Origin: CAZCAC01 sp964496575
Lineage (GTDB): Bacteria > Planctomycetota > UBA1135 > GCA-002686595
DNA length: 64,000 nucleotides
Reading direction: 5' to 3'
NCBI GenBank assembly: GCA_964496575.1
Contig: CAZCAC010000017.1
Location: 1 to 64,000 of the forward strand
This document shows positions 18,714 through 25,830 of this stretch, piece after piece. How positions within the stretch are numbered: position 1 is the first letter of the stretch; the number at the start of each line of letters is the position of its first letter. The position numbers and the translations under genes were made by a program. The notes under the pieces are model-generated. The model was given only the letters and a program-made list of their open reading frames with translations, searched no databases and was not told where the DNA came from.

Positions 18714-20072
18714 ATGACCGAGGAACAGGACCCTGACCAGGTGGGTGCCCAGCACCTGCGCGCGGCGGCCGACGCCATCGACGACCTCGACGCGCTGCGG
18801 GAGAAGCTGCGAGCGCGGCTGCCCGGCTACGAGCTCCTCGGCTGCCTGGGGCGGGGGGGCGTGGGCGCCGTGTTCGCGGCGCGGCAGGCTCGGCTGGACC
18901 GGCGGGTGGCGATCAAGGTCCTCCTCCCGCCGCCGAGCCCGATCCCGGGCTGGGAGGAGCGCTTCATGCGCGAGGCCCGGGCGCTCGCCCGCCTGACCCA
19001 TCCGGGCATCGTGGCGGTGTACGACTTCGATCAGGACGGAGACCTGGCGTGGATCGTGATGGAGTACGTGGACGGCTCCAACCTGCGACAGCTGCTGACC
19101 GAAGGGAAGCTCGAGCCGGCCGAGGCCCTGGCCATCGTGCCCGATGTCTGCACCGCCCTCCAGTACGCCCACGACCGAGGAGTGGTGCACCGGGACATCA
19201 AGCCGGAGAACATCCTGATCGACGAGAGCGGGAACGTGAAGATCGCCGACTTCGGTCTCGCCAAGCTGATGGACACCGAGACCGCGGCGCGGCTCACGGC
19301 CAGCGACCAGGCGATGGGCACGCTGCGCTACATGGCGCCCGAGCAGCTGAACACGCCGAAACAGGTGGATCATCGGGCGGACATCTTCTCGCTGGGGGTC
19401 GTGCTCTACGAGATGCTCACGGGGAGCGTGCCGCAAGGCGTGGTTCAGCCGCCCTCGGAGAAGGCCCGGGTGGACGCGCGGCTGGACGAGGTGGTGATCA
19501 AGTCGCTCCAGGAGGAGCCCGAGAAGCGCTACCAGCGGGCGGGCGAGGTGAAGACCTGCCTGGAGGAGATACGCGGCGAGACGAGTCCAGCGAAGGGGAC
19601 CAGCACCCCGGCAGCGCCCTTCTCCCCGGAGTCCACATCGGCGCGGGTCCTGGCCTCGGTCCTGGCCTGCTGGCTCGACGTGCTCATCCTCCTCATCGGT
19701 CTGCCGCTCTACTTCGCGTTCTGGGACGTCGGTCAGTGGGAGAGCCGTGGCTATGCGCTCCTGGCGATGGTCGCCCAGGTCCTGTTGCTGGCGGTTCCGC
19801 TCGCCGCTCGCCTCCTGGGGCAGGCGCCCTCCGGCAGCCCGATCCTGGCCGGCCTGCGCCTGATCTGCGGCGGGCTGCTGTGCGGGGGGCTGTTCCTGTG
19901 GATCGTCACCATGGAGCCCGATCCCAGATTCGATCCGTTCGATCAGAGTCCCGGCAACGCCGTGCTCATCTTCATCCTGACCGCGACCGGCATCCTGGCC
20001 GGCGTGGGTGCTCTGGGGCTGCTGTCGGCCTGGTGGTTCCGTTACCGGGTCGGCGCGCGACGCGGCGAGTAG
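18714..20072 (+). CDS. Membrane-linked Ser/Thr protein kinase
   Basis: The 452-residue protein carries a complete Hanks-type kinase domain at about residues 35-300: glycine loop GRGGVGAVF, VAIKVL lysine, catalytic HRDIKPENIL, DFGLAK metal motif, and GTLRYMAPEQL activation segment. After a short linker, the C-terminal 130 residues contain four hydrophobic segments beginning SARVLASVLACWLDVLIL, resembling an RDD-type membrane domain. The kinase domain should face the cytoplasm. ATG 18714 follows GGAGATCGACAG; upstream codons 18666-18713 are not conserved-looking. It likely phosphorylates the sigma factor encoded just upstream or its regulator; that link is inferred from gene order. No PASTA or other sensor repeats are visible. 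Confidence 0.92.
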   Translation: MTEEQDPDQVGAQHLRAAADAIDDLDALREKLRARLPGYELLGCLGRGGVGAVFAARQARLDRRVAIKVLLPPPSPIPGWEERFMREARALARLTHPGIVAVYDFDQDGDLAWIVMEYVDGSNLRQLLTEGKLEPAEALAIVPDVCTALQYAHDRGVVHRDIKPENILIDESGNVKIADFGLAKLMDTETAARLTASDQAMGTLRYMAPEQLNTPKQVDHRADIFSLGVVLYEMLTGSVPQGVVQPPSEKARVDARLDEVVIKSLQEEPEKRYQRAGEVKTCLEEIRGETSPAKGTSTPAAPFSPESTSARVLASVLACWLDVLILLIGLPLYFAFWDVGQWESRGYALLAMVAQVLLLAVPLAARLLGQAPSGSPILAGLRLICGGLLCGGLFLWIVTMEPDPRFDPFDQSPGNAVLIFILTATGILAGVGALGLLSAWWFRYRVGARRGE

Positions 20073-20213
20073 GACCACCTCGCGCCGCCAGGCGACGCTG
20101 GAAGAGGAAAGCGATTCTGTCCGTGACATCGGGGAGGAGTTCTGGATGCAGGTAGGGGTCGCCCGGAACGGGGGGCGGCCGATTCGACTCCTCGACGACC
20201 CCACGACCTTGCG

Positions 20214-21938
20214 ATGAGAACCAAGCCCTCGACGATCACCCTGCTCACCCCCTTCCTGATCCTCGGAGCCGTCCTGACGGGGCGCTCCACCGCCTGGGAG
20301 GTCGACCTCGACCCCGCGACCCCCAGGTCACCAGCGGACGGCGCAGTTCCCGGCGAGCTCTCCGCCGAGGACTGGGCCGGAATCCGCGAGGCCTACGAGG
20401 AGGGGCGTCACGCGGCCCACCCGGTCGAAGGTGGCCACGAGGCTCGCAACCCGGGCCAGCGGTGGCGGACCCGTTTCGACGGCCACGGCTTCACCGCGCA
20501 CCCCGACGCGAGCGGCTGGACGTGGGGACTGGAGCTCGTGCGCTACGGCCTCGCCGGCAACGAGCACGAGATGACGAGCCCGACCCGCGCGCGCACCGAG
20601 GGCGGACGGGTGACCTACGACTGGGACGCGACGCTCGAGGAGTGGTACGTCAACGAGCCCCGCGGGCTCGAGCACGGCTACACCGTCCACCGGCGTCCGG
20701 CGACGGGGGAAGACGGTGGAATGGGCCCGCTCCGCTTCACGCTCGACGTGCGCGGCACGCTGCGACCGGAAGTGAGCGCCGACGGACGCGACATCCACTT
20801 CCTGGACGGCGAGCGCGCGGTGGCGCTCACCTACACGGGGCTGACCGTGATCGACGCCGACGGACGGGAGCTGGACGCGTCCTTCGAGTGTCTCGGCGAG
20901 AGCCTGCGTCTCTCCGTCGATGAGTCCGGCGCACGCTATCCGTTGACCGTCGATCCCCTCGCGCAGCGGGCCTACCTCAAGGCCTCCAACACCGGAGCTG
21001 GTGACGAGTTCGGCTCTTCGGTGGCGGTGTCGGGCGACACCGTGGTGGTCGGGGCCGTGGAGGAGGCCAGCAGTGCCACCGGCGTGAATGGCGACCAGAG
21101 CGATGACAGCGCCCCGGGTGCCGGCGCGGTCTACGTCTTCGCGCGGAGTGGGTCGAGCTGGAGCCAGGAAGCCTATCTCAAGGCCTCCAACGCCGAAGCG
21201 GGCGACTACTTCGGACGCTCGGTCTCCGTGTCGGGGGACACGGTGGTGGTCGGGGCCCATGGTGAGGACAGCAGCAGCACCGGTGTGAACGGCCACCAGG
21301 CCGACAACCACGGCTACGCCGCCGGGGCGGCCTACGTGTTCGTGCGGAGCGGGTCGAGCTGGAGCCAGCAGGCCTACCTCAAGGCCTCCAATACCGACGC
21401 CGGTGACCTCTTCGGCCTCTCCGTGTCGATCTCGGGGGACACGGCGGTGGTCGGGGCGGTCGCCGAGGGCAGCAACGCGACCGGCGTGAACGGTGACCAG
21501 AGCGATGACAGCGCTCCGGATGCCGGTGCGGCCTACATCTTCGCGCGCAACGGAACGGTCTGGAGCCAGCAAGCCTACGTCAAGGCCTCCAACACCGACG
21601 GGAACGACGAGTTCGGCTTCTCCGTGGCGGCGTCGAGCGACACGGTCGTGGTCGGAGCGATGGGGGAGGCCAGCAGCTCCACTGGAGTGAACGGGTACCA
21701 GAGTGACAACAGCTCCCCGGCGGCCGGCGCGGTCTACATCTTCGTGCGGAGCGGAACGAGCTGGATTCAGGAGGCCTACCTCAAGGCGTCCAACACCGAC
21801 CCGCAGGACTTCTTCGGCCGCTCGGTGGCGGTGTCGGGGGACACGGCGGTGGTCGGGGCCATCGGGGAGGACAGCTCCACCACCGGCGTGAATGGTGACC
21901 AGGACGACGATGGGTACGCGGTGACGTGGATTCCCTGA
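20214..21938 (+). CDS. Secreted propeller protein lacking its C-terminal module
   Basis: The 574-residue protein is a close paralogue of the one at 5922-8528. It has the same N-terminal domain (ATLEEWYVNEPRGLEHGYTV) and repeats with YLKASNTD and SVAVSGDTVVVGA, but only five repeats instead of seven. After the GVNGDQDDD of repeat 5 the sequence jumps to GYAVTWIP and the stop codon. That ending is the last eight residues of the shared Cys-rich module (NGYxIxWLP). The simplest reading is an in-frame deletion that removed two blades and nearly all of the module. The leader is MRTKPSTITLLTPFLILGAV. It starts 141 bp after the kinase gene and is co-directional. Whether the short form folds or is exported to the surface is unknown. 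Confidence 0.8.
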   Translation: MRTKPSTITLLTPFLILGAVLTGRSTAWEVDLDPATPRSPADGAVPGELSAEDWAGIREAYEEGRHAAHPVEGGHEARNPGQRWRTRFDGHGFTAHPDASGWTWGLELVRYGLAGNEHEMTSPTRARTEGGRVTYDWDATLEEWYVNEPRGLEHGYTVHRRPATGEDGGMGPLRFTLDVRGTLRPEVSADGRDIHFLDGERAVALTYTGLTVIDADGRELDASFECLGESLRLSVDESGARYPLTVDPLAQRAYLKASNTGAGDEFGSSVAVSGDTVVVGAVEEASSATGVNGDQSDDSAPGAGAVYVFARSGSSWSQEAYLKASNAEAGDYFGRSVSVSGDTVVVGAHGEDSSSTGVNGHQADNHGYAAGAAYVFVRSGSSWSQQAYLKASNTDAGDLFGLSVSISGDTAVVGAVAEGSNATGVNGDQSDDSAPDAGAAYIFARNGTVWSQQAYVKASNTDGNDEFGFSVAASSDTVVVGAMGEASSSTGVNGYQSDNSSPAAGAVYIFVRSGTSWIQEAYLKASNTDPQDFFGRSVAVSGDTAVVGAIGEDSSTTGVNGDQDDDGYAVTWIP

Positions 21939-22086
21939 TTGCGCCAGCGGGGCCTCTGGTCCGCGATCACCGCCCGTCGCCGTGCGCGGAAATGCGAGGG
22001 AGGTCACCCCGTACTAGACCGAGAGTCGGCCTAGGTGCTCCCCGGCCTCTCGCTCCTACCCGGAACCCCCGCCGAGCAGCCTCACC

Positions 22087-23586
22087 ATGCGCACCCTCCT
22101 CCTCCTCTCGGGATCGCTCTCCACTCTCGCCGCGGTCGCCTCGCCGGGCACGACGCAGGAAGCGGCGCCCGATCCCGAGCCGGCTCTCCGGATTCACGAG
22201 GAAGGAGCCTTCGAGGGTTACACGCTCTTTTCACCGCTGCTCTCCGACAAGGCCTTCCTGATCGACATGGCCGGGGAGGTCGTCCACACGTGGCAGACCG
22301 AGCTGGCCCCGGCCGGGTCGGTGTACCTGCTCGAGAATGGCCACCTCCTGCGCGCCGGACGGCACGAGGACAACCCGCGCTTCCGTGGAGGCGGGATCGG
22401 CGGGCGGATCCAGGAGTTCGACTGGGAGGGAAAACTGGTCTGGGACTTCCCGCTCGCGGACGACTACCTGACGCAGCATCACGACCTCGAGCCGATGCCC
22501 AACGGCAACGTGCTCGCCATCGTCTGGGAGCACCGCTACCGCGAGGACGCGATCGAGTTCGGGCGCGATCCGGAGGCGATCGGTGAGCGGGGGATGTGGG
22601 TGAACGCGATCCTCGAGATCCAGCCCCTGCCGCCCGACGACGGCGAGATCGTGTGGGAGTGGCACTGCTGGGATCACCTGATCCAGGATCGGGATCCGGA
22701 CCTGGAGGGCTACGGCTCGATACCCGAGCGCCCGGGGCGCATCGACATCAACGCCGATCACCGGGACATGCCCCCCGAGACCGAGAAGCAGCGCCGCCAG
22801 CGGGAGGAGCTCGAGCGACAGATGCGCGCCCTGGGGTACACCGGCGGCGACGAGGAAGAGGACGAAGACGGCGGCAGCGCGAGCTCTTTCGGCCCACACG
22901 GAACGCTGCCCGACTGGCTGCACATGAACTCGGTCGATTACTCTCCGGAGCACGATCTTGTAGTGCTCTGCACGCCCAACCTCGGCGAGGTCTGGGTGAT
23001 CGACCACTCGACGACGACCGACGAGGCGGCCTGGGAGTCGGGTGGCCGGTGGGGACAGGGTGGCGCCGTGCTCTACCGCTGGGGCAATCCCCGCCTCTGG
23101 GGCGCGGGGCACGACGGCGGTCGCCGGCTGTGGTACCAGCACGACGCCACGTGGCTTCCCGGCGAAGTGCCCGACGAGCTCCGGATGCTCATCTTCAACA
23201 ACGGCAGCCTGCGACCCGGGGACCCGTACTCCTCGGTGGACGAGCTGGTCCTTCCCTTCGATCCCGAGGGGGGCTTCACCCGCGAGGAGGGCGCCGCGTT
23301 CGGACCGAAGCAGCCGGACTGGCAGTACACCGACCCCGGGACCTTCTTCTCGGGCTTCATCTCCGGTGCGCAGCGGCTGCCCAACGGGAACACGCTGATC
23401 TGCCAGGGCGCCGACGGCCGGATCTTCGAGGTCACGCACGAGAAGAAGATCGTCTGGGAGTACGTCAACCCCTACGGCGGCGAGGTCCCGGTGAGCCCGA
23501 TCGCGGGAGGGGCCGGGCCCAAGGCCGTCTTCCGCGCGACGCGCATCGCTCCGGACGACCCCGCGCTCGAGGGGCGGGATCTCTGA
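22087..23586 (+). CDS. Arylsulfotransferase-like (ASST family) secreted protein
   Basis: The 499-residue protein has a leader MRTLLLLSGSLSTLAAVASP and a six-bladed-propeller pattern typical of the arylsulfotransferase family: AFLIDMAGEVVHTWQTE, SVYLLENGHLLRAGR, EFDWEGKLVWDF, LTQHHDLEPMPNGNVLAIVW, ending with RIFEVTHEKKIVWEYVNPY. The HHDLEPMPNG motif holds a His expected near the active site. Family members transfer sulfate between phenolic compounds, but many homologues are uncharacterised. An acidic insert (DEEEDEDGG) sits around residue 257. No strong Shine-Dalgarno is visible before ATG 22087. The next gene downstream is the truncated DUF418 frame. Confidence 0.75.
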   Translation: MRTLLLLSGSLSTLAAVASPGTTQEAAPDPEPALRIHEEGAFEGYTLFSPLLSDKAFLIDMAGEVVHTWQTELAPAGSVYLLENGHLLRAGRHEDNPRFRGGGIGGRIQEFDWEGKLVWDFPLADDYLTQHHDLEPMPNGNVLAIVWEHRYREDAIEFGRDPEAIGERGMWVNAILEIQPLPPDDGEIVWEWHCWDHLIQDRDPDLEGYGSIPERPGRIDINADHRDMPPETEKQRRQREELERQMRALGYTGGDEEEDEDGGSASSFGPHGTLPDWLHMNSVDYSPEHDLVVLCTPNLGEVWVIDHSTTTDEAAWESGGRWGQGGAVLYRWGNPRLWGAGHDGGRRLWYQHDATWLPGEVPDELRMLIFNNGSLRPGDPYSSVDELVLPFDPEGGFTREEGAAFGPKQPDWQYTDPGTFFSGFISGAQRLPNGNTLICQGADGRIFEVTHEKKIVWEYVNPYGGEVPVSPIAGGAGPKAVFRATRIAPDDPALEGRDL

Positions 23587-23670
23587 TCTTCGGCCATCCC
23601 GGAGAGCGGATCGCGCGTGCCGGTCCATCGACCCTCCGAGATGCCTCGCAGCCCCGCCCTCGGAAACCCC

Positions 23671-23874
23671 ATGGAGAACCCGACAGGCTCGACAGCGGAT
23701 CGCACGGGCCCCGTGCTCGGCGAGCAGCGCATCGCGTCCCTCGACGTGCTGCGGGGCCTCGCCGTGCTGGGGATCCTGATCATCAACATCCAGTACGGTA
23801 CCTGGTCAGAATCCACCGCTATCGCCCAGCCGTCCGGCGAAACCGGACGGCTGGGCGATAGCGGCGGATTCTGA
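23671..23874 (+). pseudogene. Truncated DUF418 (YeiB-like) membrane protein gene
   Basis: The frame encodes EQRIASLDVLRGLAVLGILI followed by INIQ, the unmistakable first transmembrane segment of DUF418 proteins, which normally run to about 350-450 residues. Immediately after INIQ the sequence enters the hairpin at 23792-23888 and ends after 26 unrelated residues. No further DUF418 sequence is found nearby. ATG 23671 is the most likely original start; 23617 and 23641 are in-frame alternatives. The gene was cut at the hairpin boundary and is not functional. Confidence 0.8.
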
Positions 23875-23888
23875 CCAGGTACCGTACT
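23792..23888. repeat. 97-bp near-perfect hairpin at a gene breakpoint
   Basis: Arms 23792-23837 and 23843-23888 (46 bp each) are reverse complements with a single mismatch and a 5-base loop (CGAAA). The right arm ends on the first base of the stop codon of the minus-strand gene 23888-25732, and the left arm begins inside the DUF418 fragment. It may work as a terminator for both genes, but the length and near-perfect symmetry are more like an inserted palindromic repeat or a rearrangement junction. Confidence 0.9.
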
Positions 23889-25732
23889 TACGGAAGCCAG
23901 TCGATCTCGTAGCCGTTGGTCAGGTTGAAGTCGTTGACCCCGACACCGCACGGCGGGTTGGTGGTGGTGCGGTACCAGAGCTGGTAGCGCCTGGTGTCGC
24001 CCGCGCTCACCGCGCCCTTCGTCGCCACGTCGACCGTGGTGGAGGACTCACCCGTAGCGTCGGCGAAGCGCACCTGGAGGCGGATCAGCGCGCCCCCGGC
24101 GCAACGGAGGCCGTCACCGAAGGCCGTGCCCGCGCCGCCGGCGATCGCGTTGTCGGCCTGGAAGTAGAGGCCGGTGTTGGAGGGCTCCAGCCCGGTGGCG
24201 GAGAGGGTCAGCGTGTCGTAGCTGACGCTGGCCGTTCCTGTTCCGGTGAGCAACGCCCCGCTCGCGAAGACGCCGTTGTCGCACCCCGAGCCGGGGACCG
24301 AGCCGTCGTTGTCGTTGCTGCAGGGGCAAGGCGTGCCGCTGCCGGGGTCGCCGAAGCAGTAGCCGGTTCCCGGGTCCTCGCTGCTGTCGACCAGCGAACC
24401 GCTGCGCCGCGCGTCGTGGCGGAAGCACAGCCAGCCCTCGCCGTCCCCCGCGCCCGCGGTCAACGCGTAGGCGCGGCCGTGGTTCTGCGAGGGGTTGCTC
24501 GAGGTCGCATAGCCCCCGACCACGAAGATGTCCAGGTACCCGTCGCCGTCGAAGTCGGCGACCACTGGCGCGTTGTCCATGTCGAAGGTGTTGCCGTAGT
24601 GCGCGCCGAGGTTCGAGTTGAAGAGCAGCGCACCGTCATTCCCGCGCCGCGCCGAGAGCACGCCGTTCCCGCCCCCGTACACCACGTCCAGCACGCCATT
24701 GGCGTCGACGTCCGCGATCGCCGCGCCGCGGAACACCGAGCCGCCGTGGTTCTTGCTCCACAGCGCGCTTCCGTCGTGATTGAGGACGCCGACCCTGTCG
24801 TGCGCGGCGTAGAACACCTCGAGATGCTCGTCTCCGTCGAGATCGGCGATGGAGGTCGGGGCCCCGGCGTAGAAGGGCGTCGAGAAGCTCCACAGGTCGC
24901 TGCCGTCCTCGGCGTTGAACGCGTACACCTTGCTGTCGTAGCAGCCGATCACCAGCTCCGGCCTGCCGTCCTCGTCGAGGTCTGCAAACGAAGCGCCGTG
25001 GTACATCCAGTCGTTCGGCGTGTCGGTGTACCACAGCGTCGCGCCGTCGTTTCCGCGCAAGGCGTAGACGCGCTCGTTGCCCATCCACTCGGCGACCACC
25101 ACGTCGAGCTGGCCGTCGCCGTCGACGTCGAGCACCGCGGGGGCGGACTGGATGAAGCTGCCGCTGCCCAGGTTGATGTGCCAGCAGGCGCTGCCGTCCT
25201 CGCCGTTCACGCAGTAGACGTGCCCGTAGAAGGTCCCGAAGACCACCTCCAGCTTCCCGTCGCCGTCGAGGTCGGCCACCGCCGGTGGTGAGTCGATGCT
25301 GTTGGACGCCGTCAGCTTGGTCCACTCGATCGTTCCGCTCGCGCCGTCGAAGCAGAAGACGCGACAGGTCGAGGAGCAGGGCACGATCACCTCCAGCTCT
25401 CCGTCCTGATCGACGTCGACGATCAGCGGTGAAGCGTCGTTGCAGCCGTTCGTGGGATAGGACCACAGGGTCGAGCCGTCCTCGGCGTTGAGCGCGTGGA
25501 CCCTCTCGCCGTTGAAGTAGGTGCCGAAGACGATCTCCGGCTTGCCATCGCGGTCGAGGTCGCCGACTGCGGAGGAGCCGAAGGAAGGCGCGGCGAGGTC
25601 CACCCACCAGAGGATCTGGCCGGCGGGGGGCGGGGGAGCGGGCTGGTCGGATCCGCCGAGCGCGGGCGCGTAGAGGGCGAACCAGCTTCCGGCGAAGAGC
25701 GACAGGGAGATGAGCTTCTGCTTGGCGTGCAT
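23888..25732 (-). CDS. Secreted FG-GAP/PQQ-like propeller protein with Cys-rich C-terminal module
   Basis: The 614-residue protein has a leader MHAKQKLISLSLFAGSWFAL. Residues about 38-450 contain repeated DLDGDGKLEVVFG blades alternating with CVNGEDGSACW-type strands, a mix of FG-GAP and PQQ-like propeller motifs (for example VYALRGNDGATLWY). From about residue 455 the shared module starts (GYCFGDPGSGTPCPCSNDND, GSGCDNGVFASGA, GDGLRCAGGALIRLQ) and it ends NGYEIDWLP. It would be a cell-surface or secreted binding protein. The stop codon abuts the hairpin at 23792-23888. Confidence 0.85.
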   Translation of the reverse strand: MHAKQKLISLSLFAGSWFALYAPALGGSDQPAPPPPAGQILWWVDLAAPSFGSSAVGDLDRDGKPEIVFGTYFNGERVHALNAEDGSTLWSYPTNGCNDASPLIVDVDQDGELEVIVPCSSTCRVFCFDGASGTIEWTKLTASNSIDSPPAVADLDGDGKLEVVFGTFYGHVYCVNGEDGSACWHINLGSGSFIQSAPAVLDVDGDGQLDVVVAEWMGNERVYALRGNDGATLWYTDTPNDWMYHGASFADLDEDGRPELVIGCYDSKVYAFNAEDGSDLWSFSTPFYAGAPTSIADLDGDEHLEVFYAAHDRVGVLNHDGSALWSKNHGGSVFRGAAIADVDANGVLDVVYGGGNGVLSARRGNDGALLFNSNLGAHYGNTFDMDNAPVVADFDGDGYLDIFVVGGYATSSNPSQNHGRAYALTAGAGDGEGWLCFRHDARRSGSLVDSSEDPGTGYCFGDPGSGTPCPCSNDNDGSVPGSGCDNGVFASGALLTGTGTASVSYDTLTLSATGLEPSNTGLYFQADNAIAGGAGTAFGDGLRCAGGALIRLQVRFADATGESSTTVDVATKGAVSAGDTRRYQLWYRTTTNPPCGVGVNDFNLTNGYEIDWLP

Positions 25733-25830
25733 GGGATGATCGAGGTGGGGGTTCTTCTCGGGGTGGCGACAAATTCTCCACGCACCCGAGACGGGCTGTT
25801 CTGTTTCGGCGCTCTCGGCGGTGTCGCCGA

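Noticed and set aside
20950..21920. DNA-level tandem repeats of about 175 bp
   Set aside because: These are the coding repeats of the propeller blades (YLKASN...GVNGDQ) and need no separate repeat call.
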